DNA from: DATJSJ01 sp035504175
GTDB taxonomy: Bacteria; Pseudomonadota; Alphaproteobacteria; Acetobacterales; Acetobacteraceae
DNA: 64,000 nucleotides
Direction: 5' to 3'
Assembly: GCA_035504175.1 (NCBI GenBank)
Contig: DATJSJ010000120.1
Location: forward strand, 62,001 to 126,000
The position numbers and the translations under genes were made by a program. Below are positions 54,291-63,069 of this stretch, piece by piece. Within the stretch, counting starts at the first letter, position 1; every line of letters begins with the position of its first letter. The notes beneath the pieces are model-generated. The model was not told the origin of the DNA. It did not search any database and worked only from the letters and a program-made list of their open reading frames with translations.

Positions 54291-55695
54291 CGCCGGCCTG
54301 GGCGAACAGCGCCTCGCCGACGAACCCGCCAGGGGCGACGCCGCCCGGGCAGGCGAAGATCGCGCTGCCGACGTGCGTCGCGTACTGGTTCAGCAGATCA
54401 AGCTTGGACATGCGCTCATAGATGCGGATGAAGCCGCCGCGCGGATCGCGCTGGAACGCCATGAAGATCAGCCCGGCATCGTATTCCAGGCCCTGCCGCC
54501 AAGGCGGCCAGCGCTCGGCGACGAAGCTCAGCCCGTCATCGTAGGAGTAGCTGCGCCGCAGGATACGTGCGCCGCCATTTGCCGCCGCAGCGCCGAGCCG
54601 GACATGCGCATTGTCGGCGATCACCGGATTGCCGTCGGCATCGACCGCGTCGAGGTCGAGCGGCGCGAACTCGCCGCCGCCGGAGAGCGGCGCGCCGCTC
54701 GCCTTGCGCCGCCCGATCACCTGCTCCTGGAAGTCGAGCGCCGAGCGATCCCAGTGCTCCAGCGCCAGCCGGATGCGCCGCGTCACCAGGTAGCTACCGC
54801 CCCGCATCCAGCCCGGTCCTTCCGTACCAACCCAGACCGCGTCGTCCAGCGTGCCGTTGCCAACCACCCGGCCCTGGCTGCGCTCGGCAGCACCCGGCAG
54901 CCCCGGGTTCTGCGTGCCGTCCTTGAAGCCGAGCAGGTTGCGCGGCGTCTCGCCCGCCGGCGTCCTGGGCAGGAATCCGGCCTGCAGCCAGCGCAGCACG
55001 GCGGTGCCGCGCTTCGCATCGGTCGCGGCGGTGGCTCCCGCCGGCTTGCCGCCGTAGCCGGCGCCGGCATCGTCCGGGGCGGCGATGCGGGCGAGCTGGC
55101 GGATGGCGTGGAATGCCACCTGCGGGTCGTCGGCGCAGGCCTGGATGCAGAGATCGCCGCCGCTGCGCGCCGCCTCGAGCTGGTCGCCGTTGAAGCGCGG
55201 CAGGTCGACCAGCGCCGCCGGACGCTGCGCCTTGAGCCCGTAACGATCCTGCCCGTCGCGCTCGAACAGGCCGGGGCCGAAGCCGAAGGTCAGCGTCAGG
55301 CGGGACGGCGACAGGCCAAGCACCTCGCCACTGTCGGCCGGCGGCCGGTCCGGATTGGCATGCGGCGGCCGGTCCGGATTGGCATGCGGCAGGGCAGGCC
55401 GGCCCGCGGTCAGGCGGGACGCGGCCTCGGTCCAGGCGCGCAGCGTGCGCGCGACGGCACCGGCATCCGCGGCGGTGAGATCGAAGGACGCGAGCAGCAC
55501 ATGCGTCTGCTGCGGCGTCGCGATGCCAGCCTGGTGCGGGCCGTGGAACGGGACCGTATCGTACGTTGCCCCGGTGCCTCCGGCCGCATCGTCGCTGCCC
55601 CGGGCGGACGCGCTGCCGGCCAGCGTGGAGGCGGTGAGCGCCGCTCCGGCGGCGCCGAGGAAGCCGCGCCGCGAGGCGAAGGGGCAGCCCGCCAT
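54256..55695 (-). CDS. efeB: Tat-exported Dyp-type haem peroxidase (EfeB-like)
   Basis: A 479-residue peroxidase. A Tat signal SRRGFLGA (8-15) leads to periplasmic export with haem bound. The Dyp signature GFKDG is at 256-260, and the C-terminal half includes DNAHVRLG and FMAFQRDPRGGFI. EfeB works with EfeU and EfeO in ferrous iron uptake or haem-iron release. Here it sits at the end of a ferric FbpABC cluster, 16 bases after the beta-propeller gene. Residues 103-118 are an exact duplicated PHANPDRP. Confidence 0.88.
   Translation of the reverse strand: MAGCPFASRRGFLGAAGAALTASTLAGSASARGSDDAAGGTGATYDTVPFHGPHQAGIATPQQTHVLLASFDLTAADAGAVARTLRAWTEAASRLTAGRPALPHANPDRPPHANPDRPPADSGEVLGLSPSRLTLTFGFGPGLFERDGQDRYGLKAQRPAALVDLPRFNGDQLEAARSGGDLCIQACADDPQVAFHAIRQLARIAAPDDAGAGYGGKPAGATAATDAKRGTAVLRWLQAGFLPRTPAGETPRNLLGFKDGTQNPGLPGAAERSQGRVVGNGTLDDAVWVGTEGPGWMRGGSYLVTRRIRLALEHWDRSALDFQEQVIGRRKASGAPLSGGGEFAPLDLDAVDADGNPVIADNAHVRLGAAAANGGARILRRSYSYDDGLSFVAERWPPWRQGLEYDAGLIFMAFQRDPRGGFIRIYERMSKLDLLNQYATHVGSAIFACPGGVAPGGFVGEALFAQAGVTSAGPPPPAG
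55340..55387 (-). repeat. Exact 24-bp tandem duplication in efeB
   Basis: The 24 bases at 55340-55363 repeat exactly at 55364-55387, in frame, adding eight residues to a surface loop. Perfect identity suggests a recent event. Confidence 0.85.
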
Positions 55696-55711
55696 GCGCG
55701 TTGCCGCCGGT

Positions 55712-56854
55712 TCAGCGGGCCAGGACGAGCGTGTTCACGTCGTCCTGCACGTAGTAAATGCCGTCGCCTGAGGGGGTCAGGGCGATGCCGAACAGGTCGC
55801 CGCTGCCCGGCGGCTGCTGCGCGCGGTCATTGTCCAGCCAGCGCGCGCCGATCTGCCGCCCGGTCGCCGGATCGATCTCCACCGCCTGGCCGTTCAGCCC
55901 GTTGGTGACAACGAGATGGCCGTTCGGCGCCATGGCCAGCGCCAGCGGCCGCTGCAGCATGCCGTCGCCGGTCACCGCCCGCCCGGTGCCGGCGCTGTCG
56001 GCACGAGTCGCAGCCTCGGGGATCGCGACGATACGGTTGCCGATCGCGTCCGACACGTAGAGCGTCCCGTCGGCGCCGAGCGCGAGCCCGGTCGGGCCGA
56101 TGATGAACACGCCCTTGTCGGCCTGCGCGCCGAACCCGTCGGCGACCACGGTCTCGCCGGCCAGCACCGGCGGCTTGCCCGAAGGGATGGTGAGGTCGAG
56201 GCGCACGACGTTGGCGCGGTGCACCACCGGCGTGTCGTCCAGCGGGGCGCCGACGCCGAAGCCGACATTGCTGACGAACAGCGTCGCGGTGGCGCCGTGG
56301 TCGATCTCCGCCATGTTGCCCCACGGCCCGTCGATCTGCGGCCCGGCGATGGTGCCGGCGACCTCGCCCTGGCTGTCGAGCACGATCAGGCAGCCCTGGC
56401 CCTTGGTCGCCGTGGTGCCGTCGCGGCTCGGCAGGCTGCCGACGATCACCCAGCCGGAGCGCAGCACCGCCATCGCCGTGGTCAGGCCGACGCCGCCCGG
56501 ACAGTGCGGCAGGTCGCGCGGCAGTGATGCGAACAGCGACAGTTTTCCGATCGCGGGGCGGTAGTCGACGATCGTCGTGCCGAGCCCCTGCAGGTTCTTG
56601 CGGTCGTTGAAGTTGTCGACCAGCACGTCGCCGGCCTGGAGCTTGCCGGCGGAGACCGGAGCGACCGCGATCGCGTACGGGTTCTGGTCGCCGTTCCCCG
56701 GCACGGTCGAGCTCAGCATGGTGTGCCGCCGCAGGCCTTGCAGGAACCCGTCCGGTGCCGCGGCAAGCGCCACGCCCATCGCCCCTGGGATCGCCGCGAG
56801 GCCCAGCGCCAGGGCCGCCACCGTCCGCCGGCAAGTCCTGCTGTTCCGTCCCAT
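55712..56854 (-). CDS. Secreted beta-propeller protein (NHL/YncE-like)
   Basis: A 380-residue exported protein: signal peptide to ALAAA, then six or seven blades with repeated motifs such as GPTGLALGADGTLYVSDAIGNRIV, RPLALAMAPNGHLVVTNGLNGQAVEID and FGIALTPSGDGIYYVQDD. Propellers of this kind act as scaffolds or lactonase-like enzymes; no active site is evident. It lies behind its own Fur-like box and 16 bases before efeB, which ties it to iron handling by context only. Confidence 0.8.
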   Translation of the reverse strand: MGRNSRTCRRTVAALALGLAAIPGAMGVALAAAPDGFLQGLRRHTMLSSTVPGNGDQNPYAIAVAPVSAGKLQAGDVLVDNFNDRKNLQGLGTTIVDYRPAIGKLSLFASLPRDLPHCPGGVGLTTAMAVLRSGWVIVGSLPSRDGTTATKGQGCLIVLDSQGEVAGTIAGPQIDGPWGNMAEIDHGATATLFVSNVGFGVGAPLDDTPVVHRANVVRLDLTIPSGKPPVLAGETVVADGFGAQADKGVFIIGPTGLALGADGTLYVSDAIGNRIVAIPEAATRADSAGTGRAVTGDGMLQRPLALAMAPNGHLVVTNGLNGQAVEIDPATGRQIGARWLDNDRAQQPPGSGDLFGIALTPSGDGIYYVQDDVNTLVLAR

Positions 56855-56887
56855 CCGTCCCCCTTGTCGCCCGCGCGTCCATGCAAT

Positions 56888-56908
56888 TGCGAATGACTCG
56901 CATTAGCA
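56888..56908 (-). promoter_or_regulatory. Fur-like box before the propeller-efeB genes
   Basis: TGCGAATG and CATTAGCA form an 8-base inverted repeat with one mismatch and a five-base centre. It agrees with 12 of 19 bases of the classical E. coli Fur box and resembles the boxes at 12844 and 62273. It lies 34 bases before the propeller gene. A second promoter inside the iron cluster is implied. Confidence 0.6.
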
Positions 56909-56940
56909 GGGATGGTGCCCGCCTGCAAGGGGAGGCGCCG

Positions 56941-58398
56941 TCAGAACGTCACGGCGGTGCGCAGGCCGAGAATGGTTTCGTTGCCGATCCGCTTGCCCGG
57001 CGCTTCCGGGTTGGGAATGCCGCCGCCCGGCATGAAGATGTACTGAACGTCCGGCTGCAACGTCCACCAGGGCGCCGCCTGAAACACGTAGGTGGCCTCG
57101 ATGAACGTCTCCGCGCCGCGCACCGGGTACGGCATGCCGCCGAACGCCGCCATGTCGCGATCGAGCGCGCTGGCGGCGCCGCTGATCCTGGCGAAGCCGA
57201 TGCCGATTCCGGCGCTGTCATTGTCGCGACCGGGCAGCGGCGCGGTCATCGTCAGCCCGGCATCGGCGCTGAAGACGAGCAGGTTGCGCGCGCCGGGCGC
57301 TCCCATGGCGCGCAGGAAGCCGCTCACTGCGCGCGCGCCCTGCGGATCCGGCCGCCAGAGCATCTGGTCGGCCAGCCCATAGACGCTGGCATTGCCGTGA
57401 TGCGTGGCCGGCACGCCATTGCTGGCGGGACTGGCGAGCGAGACGCCCTGCGTGTCGAAACGCTGATCCGGAAAAGCGCCGGTGTCGTACCAGAAACCGA
57501 GCTTGTAGGTGCCGGGCAGACCGGACTGCGTCCCGCCGGATTGTCCGTTCCCGGAGGAGGACAGGTTCGTCGCGAACTGCAGCTCGGCGATGAACAGCGC
57601 GCCGGTGTCGAGGTTGAACAGCGTGCCGGTCCGCTCGGCGCCGCGCAGCTGCGAATCGGCATCGAACGCGCCGCCGGGTGGATTGTCGTCGAACACACCG
57701 GCCAGCACGGTCAGCGCATCGGTCGGCCGGGCGCGCAGGCGGATGCCGAGTGAGGAGAGCGGATAGGTCGGGCCGCCGGCATAGAGATCGGCGGCCGGCA
57801 GCGCCGGCCAGCCCATCGCGGTATTCATGAACAGCGCGGAGGTGGCACTGACCATGAATTCCTGGTCGATGCTCTGCTGCCCCAGTTTCACGTCGATACG
57901 GCCGCCCGGCAGCGCCTGCTGATACCAGAGTTCCCACAGGCGGGTGGCGCGGTCTGCCGAAATGCCGCTCGGCCCCTGCAGCGCCTCGAGATTGTCGCTG
58001 TCGAGGTTGCGCCCGTGGATCTGCAGCAGGCTGACATTGAAGGTCCCGCCCTTCCAGCCGAACGCGAGCTGCGTATCGAGCCCGAGGCTCAGCTCGGTGA
58101 GCCCGTCGTAATCGGCCCCCTGATGCACGCCGCCGGTGACGTTGCCGAGGACTTCGCTGGTTTCCGTGAGTCCGAGCGAGATGCCGTATTGCCCCAGCAC
58201 GGTGCGCGCGCCGCCGATCCCGTCGAACAGGTTGCTGCGCGCCCACAATCCACTGTCGGCCGGCAGACTCGCCGTCCCGCCCGGGGCCGTCGCGGTGGAT
58301 GCGGATTGCGCCCGCGCCGGGGCAGCCGCGGCGAGGACCGCCAGCGTCAGGGCTGCCAGACCGGCGACGCTGGCCACCCGTCGCGCGTACAGGTGCAC
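56941..58398 (-). CDS. OprB-type outer-membrane porin
   Basis: A 485-residue porin: signal peptide to ARAQS, then a 16-to-18-strand barrel pattern ending in TAVTF, the aromatic C-terminus needed for assembly. WARSNLFDGIGGARTVLGQYG and KLGQQSIDQEFMVS are typical of the carbohydrate-selective OprB family. OprB porins normally take up sugars; some cyanobacterial relatives are linked to iron. It lies 94 bases after fbpC in the same direction. The substrate is unknown. Confidence 0.88.
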   Translation of the reverse strand: MHLYARRVASVAGLAALTLAVLAAAAPARAQSASTATAPGGTASLPADSGLWARSNLFDGIGGARTVLGQYGISLGLTETSEVLGNVTGGVHQGADYDGLTELSLGLDTQLAFGWKGGTFNVSLLQIHGRNLDSDNLEALQGPSGISADRATRLWELWYQQALPGGRIDVKLGQQSIDQEFMVSATSALFMNTAMGWPALPAADLYAGGPTYPLSSLGIRLRARPTDALTVLAGVFDDNPPGGAFDADSQLRGAERTGTLFNLDTGALFIAELQFATNLSSSGNGQSGGTQSGLPGTYKLGFWYDTGAFPDQRFDTQGVSLASPASNGVPATHHGNASVYGLADQMLWRPDPQGARAVSGFLRAMGAPGARNLLVFSADAGLTMTAPLPGRDNDSAGIGIGFARISGAASALDRDMAAFGGMPYPVRGAETFIEATYVFQAAPWWTLQPDVQYIFMPGGGIPNPEAPGKRIGNETILGLRTAVTF

Positions 58399-58492
58399 GT
58401 GTCACACCTCCGAATCCGGCGCTCGCGCTCATGCGGGAGCCATGGGGTTGGGCGGCCGCGCATCGCCGTCATTCCGACCGCGGTCCCGGTCG

Positions 58493-59545
58493 TCACCCGA
58501 TCGGGGCCTCGGCGGCCGGAAAGGCGACGACCTCGCCTTCGACGCTGACCGCGACCTCGGTGCCCGGCGGCGGGCTGACATGGCCGGCGACGCGGGCGAT
58601 CAGGGTCTGCGGCTCGGCACCGAGCAGCAGCAATCGCACGCTGGCATCGTGGCCGTAGAACGTCACGTCGGTGACCCGCGCGCGCCGGCCCGCCGCGTCA
58701 TGGCCGAGGCGGATCTGCTCCGGCCGGACCAGTACCTCGACCGCGCCTGGCGCCACCGGTGCGGCGAGCGGCAACTCGCCGAGCACGCAGGTCACCCGGC
58801 CCGCCGCGGCGCGGCCTGGCAGCAGCACCGCCTCGCCGACGAAGCGCGCCAGCTCCGGATCACCCGGCCGGCGATACAGCGTCACCGGATCGGCGACCTG
58901 CACCAGCGCGCCGTCGCGCAGCACCGCGACCTCGTGGCCCATCGACAGCGCCTCGCCCTGGTCGTGCGTGACCAGCAGGGCGGTGGCGCCGGACCCGGAG
59001 AGTGCGGCCGCCACCGCCTCGCGCGTCTCGATGCGCAGCGCTGCGTCGAGGGCCGAGAACGGCTCGTCGAGCAGCACGAGCTTCGGCGCCGGGGCCAGGG
59101 CGCGGGCGAGCGCCACGCGCTGCTGCTCGCCGCCGGACAGCGCCTGCGGCGGCCGGTCGGCGAAGCCGGCGGGAAGTCCCACCAATGCCAGCAATTCTTC
59201 CACCCGGTGACGCGCCCGGCGCAGCCGCCGCGGCAGACCGAAGGTGATGTTGTCGGCGACCGAGAGATGCGGGAACAGCGCACCCTCCTGCGCGACGTAG
59301 CCGACCTGCCGCCGCTCTGCCGGCAGGTGGACGCCGGGTCCGCTGACGATGCGCCCGTCGATCGCGATCGTGCCCGCATCGGCACGCTCGAAGCCGCAGA
59401 TCAGGCGCAGCAGCGTCGTCTTGCCGCTGCCCGAGGCGCCGAGAATCGCCACCAGCTCGCCCGAGGACACGGCAAGGCTGACATCGCGCAGGATCACCTG
59501 GCCGCCGAAGGCCTTCCGCAGCCCGTCGATGCGCAGATCCGCCAT
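58493..59545 (-). CDS. fbpC: Ferric iron ABC transporter ATPase
   Basis: A 350-residue ATPase of the FbpC/PotA group: Walker A GASGSGKTT (36-44), Q loop YVAQEGALFPHL, signature LSGGEQQ (136-142), Walker B LVLLDEP (156-162), H loop VTHDQ. A C-terminal TOBE-like domain (250-350) fits FbpC. It powers iron import with FbpB. Starts 68 bases after the fbpB stop. Confidence 0.93.
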   Translation of the reverse strand: MADLRIDGLRKAFGGQVILRDVSLAVSSGELVAILGASGSGKTTLLRLICGFERADAGTIAIDGRIVSGPGVHLPAERRQVGYVAQEGALFPHLSVADNITFGLPRRLRRARHRVEELLALVGLPAGFADRPPQALSGGEQQRVALARALAPAPKLVLLDEPFSALDAALRIETREAVAAALSGSGATALLVTHDQGEALSMGHEVAVLRDGALVQVADPVTLYRRPGDPELARFVGEAVLLPGRAAAGRVTCVLGELPLAAPVAPGAVEVLVRPEQIRLGHDAAGRRARVTDVTFYGHDASVRLLLLGAEPQTLIARVAGHVSPPPGTEVAVSVEGEVVAFPAAEAPIG

Positions 59546-59613
59546 CGGTTCAGGTCGTGGCGCACAGGTTGCCGCGCCCGGGGCGCCTCGGGCGGGAGTC
59601 GAGTCGATCCATG

Positions 59614-61194
59614 CTACAGCGCCGCGACGGCGAAGCGGCGCGCCAGGAGCCAGGTCGAGAGCAGCGACAGCACCGCCATCAGCGCAGCGTATGGCGCGGC
59701 CGCGGCGAAGGCGAGGGTCGAGGTGTCGGCCCAGACCTGCGTCGCCAGCGTCTGGGTGCCGATCGGCGCGAGCAGCAGCGTCGCGGTGAGCTCAGTCACG
59801 ATCGAGACGAACACCAGTGCTGCCGCCGCACCCACGCCGGGGCCGGCCACCGGCAGCACGACGCGCCAGGCGACCGCGACCCAGCCGAGACCGAGCGAAC
59901 GGCCCGCTTCCTCGAGCCCGCGCTGCGCCTGCACCAGCGCCGCGCGCACGCTGACCAGCGCCAGGGGCAGGAAGACGATCGCATAGGCGGCGATCAGCAG
60001 CGCCGCCGTCTGGTAGAGCGGATGCAACGCGCGGATCGTCATCGCGATCAGCGCCAGTGCCACGACGATCCCCGGCACGCCCTGGGCCAGGAAGGCGGCC
60101 CGCTCGAGCAGGGTGACGAAGCGGCCGCGATAGCGGGCGGTGAGGAAGCCGAGCGGCAGCGCGAGCGCCACCGTGGTGGCGGCGCCGGCCAGGCCGAGCC
60201 AGACCGAGGCAAAGGTCGCCTGCAGCAGCAGGCCGGCCGAGACCTCGACCGGCGAAATGGCGGCGGTGCCATGCCGGGTCAGCCAATACACAATCATGCC
60301 GAGCGGCACGCCGCAGGTCGCGGCGACCAGGCCGGCGAATCCCGCGAGCACGGGCAGCGTCGCCCAGCCGAGCGGATGCCGGCCGGCGCGGCGACGGGTG
60401 CCGCGACCGATCCGTGCATACGATGCGCCGCCGCGTATCCGCAGCTCCAGCCCGAGGCAGGCGAGGCAAAGCAGCAGCAGCACGACGGCGATCAGCGCTG
60501 CCTCGCCGCCGTTGAAGCCGGTGCGGTACTCGACATAGAGCGCGGTGGTGAAAGTGCGGAACCGCAGCAGGCTGAAGGCGCCGAATTCGACGAGCACGTT
60601 CAGCGCCACCAGCAGCATGCCGCCGAGCAGGGCGGGCCGCAGCTGCGGCAGCACGATGCGGAAGAAGCATCGCCACGGTCCCTGGCCGAGCGACCGCCCG
60701 GTCTCCTCGAGGGTCGGGTCCATGCCGCGCAGCGAAGCGGCGACCGGCAGGTAGACCAGCGGATAGTAGGAGCAGGTGACGACGATCCAGGCGCCGACGA
60801 AATCCTGCAGCGCCGGACTGAGCGAAATCCAGGCATAGGAGCTGACGAAGGGCGGGATGGCGAGCGGCATGGCCGCCAGTACGGCCCAGGCACCGCGCGC
60901 CGGCAGGGCGGTGCGCTCGACGAGCCAGGCCGCCGCGGTGCCGATCAGCGCCGCCGTCGCGGTGGTCGCCAGCACCAGCCCGACCGTGTTCAGCAGCAGC
61001 TCGCCGACCAGCGGTCGGAACAGCAGCGCCACGGCGCGGCCCGGCGGGACCCGCGCCGCCTCCAGCAGCGTGAAGCCGAGCGGCAACAGCACCAGCACCG
61101 GGCCGATCGCGGCGGCGCCGAGCAGCGCCGCCGGCGGACGGGGGCGCACGGCAAGCCGGGCCGGGCCGGCCGGAAGCGCCGCCGCCTCTGCCAT
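59614..61194 (-). CDS. fbpB: Ferric iron ABC transporter permease
   Basis: A 526-residue fused permease with about twelve helices and two EAA loops (SLRGMDPTLEETGRSLGQGP and LVQAQRGLEEAGRSLGLGW), as in FbpB. It makes the iron channel across the inner membrane. The start shares one base with the fbpA stop (TGATG), so expression is coupled. Confidence 0.93.
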   Translation of the reverse strand: MAEAAALPAGPARLAVRPRPPAALLGAAAIGPVLVLLPLGFTLLEAARVPPGRAVALLFRPLVGELLLNTVGLVLATTATAALIGTAAAWLVERTALPARGAWAVLAAMPLAIPPFVSSYAWISLSPALQDFVGAWIVVTCSYYPLVYLPVAASLRGMDPTLEETGRSLGQGPWRCFFRIVLPQLRPALLGGMLLVALNVLVEFGAFSLLRFRTFTTALYVEYRTGFNGGEAALIAVVLLLLCLACLGLELRIRGGASYARIGRGTRRRAGRHPLGWATLPVLAGFAGLVAATCGVPLGMIVYWLTRHGTAAISPVEVSAGLLLQATFASVWLGLAGAATTVALALPLGFLTARYRGRFVTLLERAAFLAQGVPGIVVALALIAMTIRALHPLYQTAALLIAAYAIVFLPLALVSVRAALVQAQRGLEEAGRSLGLGWVAVAWRVVLPVAGPGVGAAAALVFVSIVTELTATLLLAPIGTQTLATQVWADTSTLAFAAAAPYAALMAVLSLLSTWLLARRFAVAAL

Positions 61195-62246
61195 CAGATC
61201 AGGCCGGCCTCACGCAGCAGCTCGGCCGCTTCCCGGTCGTCACCAAGCTGCGCCACGGTCAGCTTCGGCGGCTGCAGCGTGTCGAACGGCTTCAGCAGCG
61301 GATTGGCCGCGACACCCTTGGCCAGCGGGTATTCGAAATCGATCTCGCCCTTGGCCAGCATCTCCTGCGTCGGCCGCGACACCAGGAAGGCGAGGAAGCG
61401 CTGTGCCTCCTGCTGGTGCTTGGAGGATCGCAGCACCGCGGCACCGGAGATGTTGATCAAGCCGCCGACATCGCCGTCGGCGAAGTGGTGGATGCGGCTA
61501 TGCGTGTGATCCGCCCCCTGCTCGGTGCGCAGCCGCGCCCAGTAGTAGTTGTTGATGATCCCGGTGGCGACGGCGCCGCGATCGACTGCCGCCACCACGC
61601 CTTCGTCATCGTCGAAGATCTGGGCGTTGCGCTTCAGCCCGCGCAGCCAGGCGAGTGCGGTGTCCTTTCCCTTCAGCGCCACCACGGCGGTGACCAGCGG
61701 CAGGAAATCCGCATCACTCGGCGCGATCGCGACCTTGCCCTTCCAGTCCGGCCCCGCCAGGTCGAGCAGCGAAGCCGGAAGCTCGCTCTCCCGGATCATC
61801 GCAGGATTGAACGCCAGCACGTTCTCGCGCGCCAGCACCCCCACCCAGTCGCCATCCCTGGCGCTGTATTGCGGCGGGACCTCGGCCAGCGTGGCCGGAT
61901 CGACCTTGGCCAGCAGGCCCTTTTCGTCGAGCAGCACGAGTTCCGGCGAATTCTCGGTGAAGTAGACATCGGCCGGGGAGGCGGCGCCTTCCTGCGCGAG
62001 CTGGTTGGCGATTTCCGGTGCCTCGCCGGAATGCACCCGGACGCGGATGCCGGTCTGGCTGGTGAAGGCCTGGGTCAGCAGGTTGACCATCTGCTGGTGC
62101 TGGGCGCTGTAGAGGGTGAGCGTGACCGGCTCCGCCGCCCGGACCGGGGCGGCGCCGGCCGCCCCCAGCAGCAGGATCAGCGCCGCGCCGCGAAGCAGTG
62201 TGCGGCGGCGGGCACATGGGCGGGGCAGGCGGCTGGCCTGGGGCAT
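61194..62246 (-). CDS. fbpA: Periplasmic ferric iron-binding protein
   Basis: A 350-residue binding protein. Signal peptide from ATG 62246 (MPQASRLP...) to VRAAE. The mature N-terminus VTLTLYSAQHQQ and the two adjacent tyrosines in IINNYYWARL are iron ligands in the FbpA family (Tyr195-Tyr196 in Neisseria/Haemophilus). An ATG at 62288 would lie inside the Fur-like box, so 62246 is preferred. First gene of the iron cluster. Confidence 0.93.
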   Translation of the reverse strand: MPQASRLPRPCARRRTLLRGAALILLLGAAGAAPVRAAEPVTLTLYSAQHQQMVNLLTQAFTSQTGIRVRVHSGEAPEIANQLAQEGAASPADVYFTENSPELVLLDEKGLLAKVDPATLAEVPPQYSARDGDWVGVLARENVLAFNPAMIRESELPASLLDLAGPDWKGKVAIAPSDADFLPLVTAVVALKGKDTALAWLRGLKRNAQIFDDDEGVVAAVDRGAVATGIINNYYWARLRTEQGADHTHSRIHHFADGDVGGLINISGAAVLRSSKHQQEAQRFLAFLVSRPTQEMLAKGEIDFEYPLAKGVAANPLLKPFDTLQPPKLTVAQLGDDREAAELLREAGLI

Positions 62247-62272
62247 GGGCGAGGTGTCCCGGAGCTGAGTGT

Positions 62273-62293
62273 TGCGAACGGTTCTCATTCGCA
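62273..62293 (-). promoter_or_regulatory. Fur-like box before fbpA
   Basis: TGCGAA and TTCGCA form the ends of an inverted repeat around a nine-base centre. Read on the minus strand the core GCGAATGAGAACCGTTCGC matches 12 of 19 bases of the classical Fur box. It lies 27 bases before the fbpA start, where a repressor would block transcription. Confidence 0.65.
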
Positions 62294-62949
62294 GGGTGGT
62301 TACGCCGCCTGGCGCGACCGGTCAATTGGCTGCCGGCGCCGCGGGTGCGGGAGCGCTCCTGGCGGCGGTGATTAACGGGCCACCCCGGTCGTGGCATCCC
62401 GCTGTTCAAGCGCATTTGCGATCTCGCCGCTGAGCACCGGTCAGAGATGGCGCCCGTCCCAACGCCGATCGGACAAGCGGGACCGATCCGACGAGGATTC
62501 GTTGCGATGTCGCCTGGTCAGGTCGGTGTTGAAAGGGCGTGACGTTCCGGAGGCGACGCGCAACGTCTCGGACGGTGGCTCTCGGCCGAGGAGAAGTTGC
62601 GATCCCAACGTTCCAGTGCTTGCCGCGCAGCGCCGTTCGCGCGGCGTCGCGTCAGTTCGTCGCGCATGCGCACGCCGACCGTCCAGGAGGGCGCCCGCGA
62701 GCCCGTCCGCCTCGCGCGGCTCGGTCCCGACCGCCCGACAGGAGCGCAGTCGAGCGCAGCCGCACCGCTTCCGTGGTGATCTGGAACGCACGCTGATGTC
62801 CGCTTCGTTGATCTCGGCGTCGGCAAATGAGCGATTCGTGTCTTACTCATTGCGGATGGCCGATGGTTGGCGACGTATCTGACTTGCAGACCGGCATCGC
62901 GCGAACGAATGGCAATCGCGGGCAGACGTTGGTCGGCGCACGGCTTTGG
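62294..62949. other. Gene-free stretch between fbpA and the PEP-CTERM gene
   Basis: About 650 bases with no supported gene. The frames open here are Arg/Ser/Thr-rich with no start context or family motif. It carries the fbpA promoter at its left end. I see no RNA structure I can name. Confidence 0.5.
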
Positions 62950-62969
62950 CTGTAACCGCGCCGTTACAG
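62950..62969 (+). promoter_or_regulatory. Inverted repeat upstream of a sigma-54 promoter
   Basis: CTGTAAC (62950-62956), six bases, GTTACAG (62963-62969), a perfect 7-base dyad about 42 bases before the -24 element. Enhancer-binding proteins for sigma-54 bind dyads upstream of the promoter; PEP-CTERM gene sets are often served by the PrsK-PrsR pair. Its role here is inference. Confidence 0.45.
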
Positions 62970-63010
62970 TCCGGCAGATGCGCCCGCCCTAACCCTTTGC
63001 AAAGGCGTGC

Positions 63011-63026
63011 TGGCATACCTGTTGCA
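63011..63026 (+). promoter_or_regulatory. Sigma-54 (-24/-12) promoter
   Basis: TGGCATACCTGTTGCA fits the RpoN consensus TGGCAYRNNNNTTGCW at every defined position, and the preceding base is C as preferred. Transcription would start near 63038, 32 bases before the PEP-CTERM gene, which has a GGAGAGG ribosome site. Confidence 0.8.
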
Positions 63027-63069
63027 ACCTCTGTGTTTACGATAGCCTTCCCACACGGAGAGGAACACA

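Noticed and set aside
59557..61509. 650-codon open frame antisense to fbpB
   Set aside because: Composition of an antisense shadow; fbpB shows two EAA loops and twelve helices.
62391..62882. 163-codon open frame between fbpA and the PEP-CTERM gene
   Set aside because: Arg/Ser-rich, no ribosome site or family; several equally open frames overlap.
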